From assembly GCA_030686995.1 (NCBI GenBank), contig CM060709.1, positions 15,405,360 through 15,469,359 on the forward strand: a stretch of DNA of 64,000 nt, read 5' to 3'. Of the stretch, positions 49,201 to 59,300 are shown piece by piece (position 1 is the first letter of the stretch; the number at the start of each line of letters is the position of its first letter). The DNA is from Artemisia argyi. Taxonomy: Eukaryota > Streptophyta > Magnoliopsida > Asterales > Asteraceae. The translations under genes were made by a program, and so were the position numbers. Below the pieces are notes generated by a model. The model was not told where the DNA came from. It saw only the letters and a program-made list of their open reading frames with translations, and searched no databases.

Positions 49201-49507
49201 GCCAAAATGAAGAATCTGCAAAGTATAAAGACTAAAGATCTAAGTGTATGCAAAGGAACTTCGTGCTTTCATAAGTCAAAGTCCAAAGATGTATGAGCAT
49301 GTTGGAATGGCGGACAACCACCACAGACACCGAAGGGACTATCGGCAGACAACTTCATAACATGATCACCATCACATCAACAAAGAACAAAGTACAAAGA
49401 ACGATGAAAGATTTTTCTAACTATTTTTGAGGACGTTGACTACAAAGTCAAAGTATAGAAGATGACGACGTCAAGCAACCTTTGATGACCGACCCTTAGG
49501 GGGAGAT
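46230..49507 (+). other. A 3' region, no ORF3
   Basis: Counterpart of the B region after pol, but the third ORF is completely absent. It contains polypurine motifs GAGGGGGAG at 46926, 47247, 47530 and 47657, and a decayed partial duplicate of the block that starts GTTTGTGCAC (about 46970 and 47341). The stretch 47330-49507 parallels B 43650-45878. It ends in the A polypurine tract. An antisense frame at 48307-48540 matches that of B but lacks an ATG. Confidence 0.78.
49497..49507 (+). other. 3' polypurine tract of A
   Basis: TAGGGGGAGAT directly before the A 3' LTR, same core as in B. Confidence 0.88.
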
Positions 49508-49822
49508 TGTTGGGAAAAGACTTTATTATTTCAAGTGTCGGTCATTGAGTTTTGGTATAGGTTGCATTACTTAGTTATAACATTAATTATTTTATGTATT
49601 TTGTAAGTTTTATGCTTGGTTTATAGGTTTGGATAAAGTCTAAGGGCTAAGTATGTCATATTGTCTAAGTTTAGAGAAGCCCTAATCCTTACCTATAAAT
49701 AGCTATGTATAACCTCATTTTGAGGTTGGTTGGTTCACTAGTAAGGTTATTTGTCTCTTATTTTCATTAGGTGTTCCTTCCACTCTCTTAAGTGATTATG
49801 TTGTAGAAATGGTGACCTAACA
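49508..49822 (+). repeat. A 3' LTR (315 bp)
   Basis: TGTTGGGAAAAG to GTGACCTAACA. Compared with the 5' LTR by eye: two substitutions near the start and a 31-bp deletion in the CT-rich part. Confidence 0.95.
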
Positions 49823-49827
49823 CAACT
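49823..49827. other. Target-site duplication of A, right copy (CAACT)
   Basis: CAACT, same as 21497-21501. Confidence 0.93.
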
Positions 49828-50240
49828 CTAACCTCATGTGTGTCGTATGTTTTGGTGAAATCTATCCCGCTCATGCAACTAGGTAGTTCAACACTAACCA
49901 TCTCATAATCTTGGTTTGATTCTAAGTTCATGTTCTTAGAAACTAGGACATCTCGCTCATACGAATCCACCAATTCGTTGAACTTATGGGTAATGGTTAG
50001 GAAGCTTTTCTCAAAATTCATCCAAAGGGTCTCACTAAAAGGAATTGATCCTAAAAATGATCGTCTAATAGAAAACACACATGCATAAAATTCATCAAAC
50101 ACATCTAACTTTACACCCATCTCCTCTTGTATATATGTAAGATCACTTAAAAATTCATTGGAACAACAGGAGGCAAATCTATCCGAGTAAACTAATTGTT
50201 CCTCTATAGTTAATGATCTAAATGGAATTTCATCCGCCAT
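49828..50240 (-). pseudogene. E3 gag-like ORF, N-terminal part
   Basis: Minus-strand frame from an ATG at 50240 (MADEIPFRSL) to the A insertion, continuing in frame at 21501. About 137 residues before the break, with a helical N-terminus (FDEFYACVFSIRRSF, FEKSFLTITHKFNELVDSYERD) and a VELPSCMS phrase that recurs as VEPPSCMS just past the insertion point. Its N-terminal part has no similarity to the E2 ORF although the leader before the ATG and the C-terminal tail do. Function unknown; position after the primer site suggests a gag-like role. Confidence 0.75.
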
Positions 50241-50390
50241 GGAGACAAATGAAAATGGTTTCACAAACAAAGGGCACAAAGAAAAAGATAGACTACAAGA
50301 AAGCTAATAAAAAGAAAATAAAAATCTCACTAAAAAGGAATCTAATGAGTAGACCTAATAAAAAGAAATTCTAACCTAGACAATAACTAT

Positions 50391-50409
50391 TCCCCGGGCT
50401 GCGGCGCCA
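50391..50409 (-). other. Primer-binding site of E3
   Basis: On the minus strand TGGCGCCGCAGCCCGGGGA, one base different from E2, next to the LTR end at 50416. Confidence 0.75.
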
Positions 50410-50415
50410 AAAACT

Positions 50416-51820
50416 TGATGCGTGGGAATCGCAACAGGCTTTACCTCTCGAGGGATCTCGAGAAGCTTACAACCCCCACCAGGCAGTGTACCTGATCGTT
50501 GTAGTATAGTATAGTGACAAGTACCGGGGGATTGATCGTTCAGCTTAGGAATAGTGTTGCTAGGATTAGAAAGCCTAAATACTAGTTCTAAAGGTGAGGG
50601 ATGATTATTTTTGTGTTTTTATATTTTATGGAAAACAAATTAAAATCTCAGGTTTGAAGGATTTGGGCGGAATTAGTTGCTAATCAACTAACCCAATACT
50701 AAGATGCAATCAAAATAAAATACTAGAAATGAAAATAAACTAATTTATACTAAATTGTGAGCAGTAATTGGAGAAAATGTGTTTACTTAGATTTCACTAC
50801 TCCCTAGATATCTTTTACACGTTAATTACTTGTTATAATTGTATGGATGACGGATCGTATTCCTTAATACCATTCATGGGGTAGCACACATAACTACCCA
50901 ATTCTATGAGCTCTTATCTCCTCCTACACCATGCCCAGCACAACTATAGGGATTGTAAACAGTGGCTCATGCATTAAATACAACCAATAAAGACCTAGTG
51001 CGCGTTGGTTCATGTTTCTTAAGACGTTCAAGCATGTTACCAATTGGAGATCTGCCAGTTTTCTTAAGCCTAACATATAAATCATTCATCCAAGACAAGA
51101 ATAAACAAGTAATCAACACATAATCAATATCTAGGTTTCATTAGATCTAAGCAAACACAAGATAGGTCTAGCCTAGCATGATGGAATTAAGACAAGAACA
51201 TGATATAGACAACCAACACATAGACATATTGAGTGAATTAGAAGAACACTTATCTTGATTAATCATGCAAGGTATCAAGGGGTTGGAACCCTTGAAAAAC
51301 CTGTAAAGTTACACCAAAATCGTACTTAGGGTTTCTCCCAAAACTTCTCTTTTTAAATGTGAAAAATTAGAAAACTATATATAGGAAAAGGGGTCTGACG
51401 GTGTCAAGACCAAATAGGTGACGCCGTCACCTCGCCGCCAAAACAATCCTCGGACTGCCTAGATCTACATTTGACGCCGTCAAGAACAATACATTTCCAG
51501 GCCGTCATGACTTTAACTCTTGACGCCCTACCTTCATGACGCCGTCAAAACTCTTCTGGGTCGTCATGGAATTTTACTCTTGACGCCGTTAGGAAACTAC
51601 TCTTGATGCCGTCATGCACTGTTCCCAGCATGGAAAATTAAGACTTTGGCATTTTCTTCACTTTTATGCTCCAAAAACGTCCGAATTGCTTCCTTTTCCA
51701 GATTTCACTCCCAAAGTACCTAAATTCACAAAAGGAACGATTTAGGGCAATATTTGATCAAATAAATTCAGATTCGGGCTTAAATGACCCCCTAAAAACG
51801 GATCATTTTTCGCCTCATCA
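50416..51820 (-). repeat. E3 5' LTR (1405 bp, minus strand)
   Basis: Reverse complement of the E-family LTR: reads TGATGCGTGGG at 50416 and ends GCCTCATCA at 51820. TGACGCCGTCA-type motifs at about 51395-51620 and the TATA box near 51375. It is more diverged from E1 and E2 than they are from each other. The 3' LTR of E3 is not present on the left; it was lost at the 21205/21206 join. Confidence 0.88.
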
Positions 51821-53381
51821 TCGTTTTAATCCGTTCTTTCGCCCATGGCTTCGTTTTTGAAAGTATTTTCTAAATCTTTGGTCAAAAATTACCCATCACC
51901 TACTGAGTTTCCCACGTTTTAAAAATATGGACAGTAGGTATATATATTGTTTCAAAAATCATTTCTAAGGTTCCAATCTAGTTTCAACTTCAACCAAACC
52001 ACTTTCAATCACCACAAATCTAGTCTAATCTTACCATACACCTTCTTAGGGTGTCATGGGTTCCTAAACATCATAAATCAAGTGGATCTAACAAGGATCT
52101 AACTATAATCTATTTCTATGGCTCAAAAGTTAGATTTGTATAAAATGGAGTGGTCTAAATAACATATGCATGTAGATCTTGCATATATATCATATGAACA
52201 TTATAAAAACTTGGTAAAATTATAAAAATGAGTTTCATACACTTACTTGAAGGATTAGTGAGCTTATTGAGATGAAAACTTATAAAACCTTGGGTTTTTC
52301 TCACAAAACCCTAACTAGAAATACATATGAGACTTAATTAACACTTGATCTTGAAAAATTTATGATCCTTGCTTGTTGTTGTTGTTGTTTTGGTCATGCA
52401 CCACCAAGGAGAGAAAAAGAAATGAGTTATGTTGCTTTTAGATCTTGAAAATGAGATGAAATGAGATGTTTAGGTGATATATATTATATATATTAGACAA
52501 CATTTATTGAATGGTAAAGTTTTCAAGGTGGGTAAGATATTAGGAATGGGGGGCTGCATTTTGTGAAAAAAAAAGAAGAAAAGTGGTATTTTGTGTTAGA
52601 TAGTTGTTAGTTAGTGTATTATTATGTATATATTAATAGTTTTAGGGAATACCGGGTACCGAGTTAGCTAAAAATAAATTTTAACGGAGTCAACCGGGAC
52701 ATAATAAAGTCGTAAAAATTGTAAAAATATATTGGGTATAAATATTGAGTGTTTGAAAAATTATTGTTTAGTTTTTACGAAAACCGTCGTAAATAAATTA
52801 GGCATACGATATAAATTAAATAAATTTCCAAAACACCGGGTAAATTAATATTATATTTTTTTATATTATTAAAATGAATAGAAAATATATTGGGATCATA
52901 GTCGGGAGTGTCGGACGTATTAGTCACATTATTGGTCGCGTGTTAACGTTTATTTAGAAATAAATATATGTAAAAAGTCAATTATACCAAAATTATTAAT
53001 TTAAATATCCTACGAGTGGAATAGTATGCAAATGCTATAATGATGATATGCAAGCCATTTCTAGTCCGTATGAAGTGTCCCAATGATAATGCATGAATTC
53101 GCTCCTGAACCAATTTGGTTACGCAAATTTGAATACCCGTAAACTAAATTTACGATGAAATGACTAAAGTACATGAATAGTGTGTTTCTCTTCGGAAATG
53201 AATAGTGTCATGTGAATAGTAAATTTTCTGAACGCTTCTTGAAATCTCAAACTGACACCAAAAATGATGAATAGTAAAATGATGAATAGTGATTGGTGAA
53301 TAGTAACTGATGAATAGTAACTTTCCGAGATAAATAATAAAATTTCGACATCTGAACAAGGACTTGAAATTACGAATTGTG

Positions 53382-53383
<2 letters not shown>
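51821..53383. other. Unassigned, gene-poor sequence
   Basis: No credible gene. The composition (AACGGAGTCAACCGGG near 52685, ACAAAACCCTAACTAG near 52305, many TAAATA words) recalls an old Gypsy LTR, but no partner is visible. ATGAATAGTAA-like words repeat several times at about 53160-53330. Confidence 0.4.

Positions 53384-53462
<79 letters not shown>
53384..53462. repeat. (TA)n microsatellite
   Basis: About 78 bp of TA dinucleotides, continuing into GTATATG repeats. Confidence 0.95.
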
Positions 53463-53468
<6 letters not shown>

Positions 53469-53990
53469 GTATATGTATTTCTAGCAAATTACACTAGATA
53501 ATACTAAGTTGTTAACTTGAGGTCTCTTGGACTTTCTTGGAATACAAAAGGTTTGTGGAGATTTTATTTGAAAAAGGGAAGCATGGTAGTTGGATTTAGT
53601 GGAGATAGATTTTTGTTGGAATGGTGTTTGGAGAGTTTGGTAGTTGTTTATGGAACAAATTTTCAATATATGAAAACATATATTGTAACTAATCTCTTAG
53701 GCCAAAGATGATGGTTTGGTTATGGATGCAACAAAGACAAGTATCACCATGGGCTTCAAGTGAGCTCCATGGGATGGGATTGAAGTTTGGTGGGATGATT
53801 GGTGATGAGGAGAAGTGTGCATTAAGGGATGTTATGGGTGATAATGAAAGGGTGATGTCTAAGTATGCATTTTCAATGGTAAGTTGTGAGTTTGGAGCGG
53901 TTGATGAATTGTTGGTGTCTTAAGTGAGTGATGGGTTTGAGTTTTTCCTAGTGAGGAGGTATTCAATCCAAGTGAGCTGTTATTTCAAGA
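53463..53990. other. Unassigned, no clear gene
   Basis: Short frames on both strands without family resemblance. The minus strand may hold the decayed 3' continuation of the frame at 54001-54612. Confidence 0.35.
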
Positions 53991-54000
53991 GAATGGTTTG

Positions 54001-54890
54001 TTATTGGAGGTAAATACAATAAGGACAATAGTGGGTATGATGCTTCACTTGCTTTAAGTGGAGTGAGTGAGGGAGACAATTTGAGTAGGGTGATAAAGGT
54101 GGTTGGTCCAAGTTGCGTTGAGCAAGATGCATGACAAGAAGAGCACTTAGCTCATGAGCTTCTTTGAGCTCTTCAACGAACTTGCTATATTCGGAAGAAG
54201 GTGATGATGGAGGTTTTGGGTTGTAATTAGGGATGGATGATTGGATATGCAACATGGGAATATCATGTGTGTTCTTAGGAGGTGTTGGTGATACTCTTGG
54301 TGGTGGAGATATTTGTGAGTTTGGGTAATCATGAATGGATGAAGGTATGGAAGAAGAGGATATTTTATGAGTGGAGGAATTTTGTGAGGATGAGTGAGGT
54401 AAGCAATTTGAGTATAGAGAGGAAGGTGTGTGATGCAAATTGCGTTGTGCAAGGTGCATAGTATTGAGATCACAAAGATCATGGAGTTGGTCAAGTTCTT
54501 CACGAAACTTCAAGGTTTCTAAGGAAGATGATGATGACGGAATTTTGTAATGTTGGTGGAAAAGAGAGTGAGGTGTAATGTTGATTATTGTTTGGAGGTT
54601 GAGATATTTCAACTAAAGGATTGTTTAGAGGAAATAGAAGAAATGTAGGTATGTAGTTGGGAGCATAGGTGGATGCTTGACCATTATGATGATTGAGAAA
54701 GGGTTCTTTTGAGTGAGGTTGAGGGTTGTGTGTATAGCTGGATATATAGAATGAATTTGGTGTTGGATGTTTGACAACATCATTTGGTTCGATGGGCTTT
54801 TTATGGATGTTATGGTTTCATCTCCAAACGGGTTTCACCGAGATCCTTGCATTTCTTGAAGATTTGGATCTTGAGTAGGTGGGAGATGAC
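54001..54890 (-). pseudogene. Unidentified decayed ORF with an internal duplication
   Basis: On the minus strand, a TATA-like CACTATAAATAC (about 54926-54937) is followed by an ATG at about 54890 (MSSPTYSRSKSSRNARISV) and a stop after 24 codons. A further open stretch rich in H, P and N follows, and then, in a shifted frame, the 203-codon frame 54001-54612. The last contains two similar halves: LHDLCDLNTMHLAQRNL..YSNCLPHS and AHELSALLVMHLAQRNL..YSNCLPHS. I do not recognise the family. Repeat content and proline richness would suit a transposon-encoded structural protein or a decayed host gene. Confidence 0.35.
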
Positions 54891-54951
54891 ATGATGGGTT
54901 GAGTGAGGATTTGTGGTGATGAGGGGTATTTATAGTGTGATGATTATGAGT

Positions 54952-55940
54952 TTATGGAAGGATAATATGTGTTGTATTGGCTAGGCAAAATGTGTTTGTG
55001 TATTTGGGAAAGTGGAGAATCAAAATAGGTTGATGAGTATCAAGTGGTGTGATTGGTGAGAGTAAATGAGCGATGTTCATGGAATGAATTTCTTGGTAGG
55101 AGGGTTTTTTAGATGGTGCATTAAGTGCACTAGGAGATGAAATTTGAGGTTGACATGAGTAAAGGTTATGAAGTTTGATTTTAGGCAAGTCCATCTCTTT
55201 AGGCAACTATGCATGTATTATCTTAATGAGGTATGCATGAAAAGTATATAGGTAGGCAAATTAGCATGTAATCTAATTACAACTAAGCATGCATGCAAAA
55301 CCAATAAAGCAATAGAGCAAATATGCAAGTCATTCTACCTAAAACAAATATCTTAGTGTAAGGGCAAAGGCAACTAGTGAGTGATAAACTAGTAATAGAG
55401 CAAATGTGATAATGTAATTCTTGACCTTGTTCTAGTGTGTGCCTATATGAAACAAAAGTGAAGTTAAGATCATTTCGACTCCTATAAAAAGAAAACAAAT
55501 TTTCCTAAGAAACAATCTTTGACCTCCTTGATTTAGCTTTGCTAACTTCTAAGTGTTATATATATGTATAGATAACGAGAGTGAGACTATTATGTACGAT
55601 TAGAATGAAAACGTTTTTATCATTATTCAAAAATGAGTTTTCCTAAATGTGATAATGATTTTCAAAAGTGAATTGGGGTTTTTCTTATGAGTATGTTTAT
55701 GCAAAAACAAAATGTCTCAATTCTTGGTTTAGTGCAAAATAGAATTCTAGACTTAGATTGAGAGGGAAAGAAAAGAAAACTAAAAATTTTAAGCTCAGAT
55801 GGCCGGCCTGCTAAAAGTGTGGCCGGTCCCCTTAAGTGATTAAATAGTTCGCCCTTACAACTTTAAGGGGTCTACCCATTTGACAGAAAAAAAAATTCAG
55901 AACTTTGAAATTTCAGAAAGTTTTAAGCATTCTTAGGAAT
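54952..55940. other. Gene-poor sequence between two relics
   Basis: A minus-strand open frame at 54952-55206 (84 codons, first residues MPKEMDLPKIK) has no recognisable features. The part 55780-55940 may be the 3' untranslated end of Copia relic C. Confidence 0.35.
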
Positions 55941-56210
55941 TCAATCAATTTGCTCTATCATTCCTAATCCTAAACGCAAGTGATTAAATAGTTCACGCTT
56001 AAGGGGATTGGTAAACATATCAGCGATGTTATCTTCCGAAGCTACCTTTTCTACATAACCTATGATCATAAGTGATTGATGATGTAGTTCTATATGTTTG
56101 ATGTGAGAGTGTTGAATAGGGTATATCCTAATTTCTATAGCTCCTTTGTTGTTGCACATTTATCTAACATAATGCCATAGTCTACGAGAGCTTCTTTCAT
56201 CCATAGTTTT
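55941..56210 (-). pseudogene. Copia RNase H C-terminal relic of C
   Basis: Minus-strand text CNNKGAIEIRIYPIQHSHIKHIELHHQ followed by VASEDNIADMFTNPL is the end of a Copia RNase H, including the NIADMFT(K/N)PL block. The preceding residues (WMKEALVDYGIMLD) are in another frame, so there is a frameshift near 56160. Confidence 0.75.
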
Positions 56211-56608
56211 CTAACGCGAGAAATCTAATCTTACTTCTATGTTAATGATTAATCCACTTGACTCATTTCACTTCATCACCATGAGTTTTCTACTAGTGGA
56301 CATAGAATATTTCCATTTTCTATGTTGTTCGACAACGAACAATTTTATTTTAATCCTAGGAAAGCCAACTAAGAGGGGTTCATAATGCGTGAGTAAGTAA
56401 GTATTACTAGCTATATAACTAAGCATTAATCTAACTAGTTATTAATCTAAGAATATAAATTTTAATGATGAACTTAAAAGAAACGCGTACCTTTTAATCT
56501 TCAATAAATTTTCTTCAAACACTTCAAGTTGCCATGTTGACTTATAGAAGCCATTTGTAGATGAGATTCCAATATTTTCAAAAAGTGACAACTTAGCCAC
56601 TTGGTTCC

Positions 56609-57954
56609 CTATGGGTTAAAGCTTGGTTGATGTGGATAATTCCACATTGGGTGACTAATATTTGAAAAGTTTTGTCTACTTTGATTTCTCCTATGTTGTG
56701 GGGTTTTAGACCAAGGATGAGAATTATTTGGTCTATTTGGAGGTGGAGTTTTAGATCTTAATTTTTGTTTTGAAAATCCGGTTTCAGATTTTAATGATGG
56801 TTTATAAATACTTTTTACTTCCTCATCACTCGCAATAGGCATTTTTATATCTTTTATAACTATATACTTAGGTTTTGACTCTAATGGTTTTTGTTTACTA
56901 GATTCAAATTCAAACTTTATATTTTTATTTTCACTAGTTGAAACATTAGTTGAGGTTAATCCTAGACCGGTTTTATCTCCCGAAGTTTCTTGAACACTTA
57001 TTATTTTCTTAAGTGAGTTACTACCATTTTTAAACTTGTCTAGTTCGAAAATTTTATCTTTAAGTTTTTCTTTTTCATTTTTGACCTCTAAGCATGTTTT
57101 ACATTTTATAAAAACTTCTTTTTCTTTTTCCAAATCTTGTAGTTTAATTTTTAATTCAAGTACTTTATTTTCTAATAGATTATTAATATGTTTTAGTGAC
57201 TTATTTTTAGCTATAACCTTTTGACCTAATTTGCATAAGCAATTATATTCATTATCTAGGTCTTTTTCATCTAATGATTGTTTTTCATCACTAAAGTATT
57301 CGATTTTGGAAAGTACCTCATTGGATGCCTTGGCAATAAGATATTTTTCGTCCTTTGATACTTCTTTCTCATCTTCATTGCTATCACTCCATGCTCCTCC
57401 AACGAACGCCTTTTGATTTTGATTCCTTGACATCACTGGACATTTTCCTATTAGATGCTTTGAGTCGCCGCATTTATAACACTTCCTTTCACTCATGCCA
57501 TTTTTGTCATCTTTATTTCTTTGAGATGCTTTCCTTTCATCATGCGGTTGTTAAACGTATCTTCCTCGCCTTTTGAAGAATTTCTTGAAGTCTGTTACGG
57601 CCATGGCATATTCTTTGTCATTACTTTCGGAGGTTGAGCTATCCTCGTCACTAGATTGCTTCCTAGCATTCAACGCTATTGTTCATATTGTTGAATAAGA
57701 AGATCTATTTTGTTATCTTTAACTTGGCTATTACCTTGGTGAGTGATTAGTAAAGAATCCCAAATTTCTTTTGCGATTTTGCACATAAAAATTCGTTCAT
57801 ATTCTCTGCGTGGTAACACATTATAAATAACCAATTTAGCCTCATTATTTTTTGCAAGTTTATTTTTCAAATCATCATTTTGTTTTTCAAATAGTGGTGG
57901 TCTTTGCATAGATTGCCCTTCTAAATATTTTTCCGATTCAATAGATCGATTCAA
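56609..57954 (-). pseudogene. gag: Copia gag relic of C
   Basis: Minus strand. The N-terminal piece (57676-57954) has EKYLEGQSMQRPPLFE and then, after an internal deletion, KQNDDLKNKLAKNNEAK and AKEIWDSLLITHQGN. A stop, further missing sequence and a frame change follow. The next piece includes an in-frame TAA at about 57550 and then [14 protein letters not shown], a CCHC knuckle with normal spacing, and a long charged region with coiled coil to 56609. The product would have bound retroelement RNA; it cannot be made intact now. Confidence 0.78.
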
Positions 57955-57994
57955 GTTTTAAAATACAATTTATTTTAAAACTCTTGTTTAACGT

Positions 57995-58009
57995 AGCTCT
58001 GATGCCAAT
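57995..58009 (-). other. Primer-binding site of C
   Basis: On the minus strand ATTGGCATCAGAGCT right after the LTR end CCACA; a methionine-tRNA-type primer site. Confidence 0.8.
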
Positions 58010-58321
58010 TGTGGAAAACTAGAAAGTGGGTTGAATAGTTTTACGTCTTTTTAATTTTATTATGAAAACTTAGTTTAGTTTTTAAAACCTTGTTTACTTT
58101 TAAAAACTTTGATTCGATCTTATGTGAACTCCAATCTTGAACAATATGAACAACTTTATCTAATTATGAAAAATAATAATGATATAAACTAAGTATGTGA
58201 TATCAACACATGCACAATATAAACAATTATAGCTATATACGAGAGATAAGTAAGTAAACGTTTATTTTATAATCCTAAATTATAGTTTTCTTTGAAAACT
58301 ATACTTGATCGAAATGATCAT
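58010..58321 (-). repeat. C 5' LTR fragment
   Basis: Reverse complement matches 12240-12555 at roughly 85 percent by eye. The LTR is broken off at about 58321. Confidence 0.8.
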
Positions 58322-58439
58322 TTTTAACCTAAATTATAGCAGATTTAACACCATTTTTTTTATATCATCATTTTCGTTCCTCCAATGTTTGTTCAGCTTT
58401 TGGATTTATTTTAAAACAATTGCTGTTAGTTTTTCATTG

Positions 58440-58713
58440 TGTCAATCTAGATAAAAAAACAAAAAAAAAATTGATTGAAAGTACATATTCATATCAAGGA
58501 TCTTTAAAAAGCCATTTTCAAAACTCCGGTCCTTTTCATGAACTTGAACCCACCGTTCATGAAATAATATGCACTCCTTATCTTTTGTAACTTGACCACC
58601 CATTTATCACCAATTTCCAATTTTTGAATGGCCTCTTGTGTCGTTTTTCTACCTTTTCGAAAGTAGTTATTTGGAAAATTACATCGAATTTTTTTTTTAA
58701 TTCGCATGTACAA
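58440..58713 (-). pseudogene. B3 DNA-binding domain fragment
   Basis: The minus-strand frame 58504-58713 reads IRCNFPNNYFRKGRKTTQEA, then GDKWVVKLQKI, then AYYFMNGGFKFMKRTGVLKM. The order basic strand, W-x-V-K-L strand, YYF-NG-W/G-F-K-F loop-helix fits a plant B3 domain of the REM type. The frame then shifts; a different frame gives FLKILDMNMYFQS, resembling the closing strands. No start, upstream exons or stop are visible, so this is a gene fragment. Identification rests on about 60 residues. Confidence 0.55.
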
Positions 58714-58881
58714 CTTGTAGTATTAACATTTATTTATATTGTGCAGCATATTTATAATCATGAGTTGTAATGCTCAAAAATGTTGACTTGATAGTCTATA
58801 GTATATTTCCAGTCTACAGTGACGGCTTTTCACTGCCCAAGGCATTTATTAATTATTTAATGGCATATTATTAATCATTCC

Positions 58882-58889
58882 TATATAAG
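58882..58889 (+). promoter_or_regulatory. TATA box upstream of the 116-codon ORF
   Basis: TATATAAG, 61 bp before the ATG at 58950; the spacing would give a 5' leader of about 30 nt. Confidence 0.5.
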
Positions 58890-58949
58890 AAATTTACTTT
58901 TCTCGATTCATTGTTTGTGTTTATTTACCAATAAACTAAGTTCAAAAAA

Positions 58950-59300
58950 ATGGCTGGGCAATCAGTTTTACTTGAGGAACTTGCTTTCGCTGCAAATTCT
59001 CACATTATAAATGATCAGTTGTATGTTTTATTTAACAGAGAGGTGTTGGAGGTTGAGCATGGGGTGACTGAACTAGAAAGACATTGTGCACAATAGGTAG
59101 AACGCATCCGTCAGAGAAAATACTATATCCGAGACTTGAGGAAAGTAAGGGGCTTTCGAGCAGCTAATAGTGTTTTGTATATGAGACAGATAGTTGATAA
59201 GGAAGAGGATAAATTAGACCGCTTGAATATGATGTTGGCTGATGCTCGTCGTGCTCTTCAACGATGGCGTCATTATGTGACAACGGTTTATCTACTGTAA
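58950..59300 (+). pseudogene. 116-codon ORF broken by one TAG
   Basis: ATG at 58950 (MAGQSVLLEELAFAANSHII), TAG at codon 49 (59094-59096), then the same frame stays open to TAA at 59298-59300. The text on both sides of the stop is of one kind: charged, helical, heptad-like (VEVEHGVTELERHC and VDKEEDKLDRLNMMLADARR). With a TATA box and a single stop it looks like a recently disabled small gene, or a read-through case. I do not recognise the family. The stop context CAA-TAG-GTA is not the TMV-type read-through signal. Confidence 0.5.

Larger units (their letters stand above)
21502..49822 (+). mobile_element. A: non-autonomous Sirevirus (Copia), 28.3 kb including nested B
   Basis: LTRs at 21502-21847 and 49508-49822, both TGTTGGG...CCTAACA, with a 5-bp CAACT duplication outside. 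Without B and its extra GATAG, the element is about 10.2 kb. Gag-type segments survive with stops and a frameshift; protease, integrase, RT and RNase H are deleted, although the INT-RT linker and the last residues of pol remain. The two LTRs differ by only two substitutions and one 31-bp indel by eye, so the insertion is recent despite the broken ORFs. It sits inside the E3 gag ORF. Confidence 0.93.
55941..58321 (-). mobile_element. C: internally deleted Copia relic (minus strand)
   Basis: From right to left: LTR fragment (58010-58321), primer site (57995-58009), gag relic (56609-57954) and RNase H scrap (55941-56210). Protease, integrase and RT are missing. The gag wording matches, from memory, a TNT1-94-type Copia family abundant in Asteraceae. 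The same LTR occurs as a solo copy at 11676-12555. Confidence 0.75.

Noticed and set aside
53164..53487. ORF with an (IY)n run
   Set aside because: Translation of the TA microsatellite.
59091..59100. Possible programmed read-through at the TAG
   Set aside because: CAA-TAG is present but the following codons (GTA GAA) do not fit the known CAR-YYA context; a plain nonsense change is simpler.
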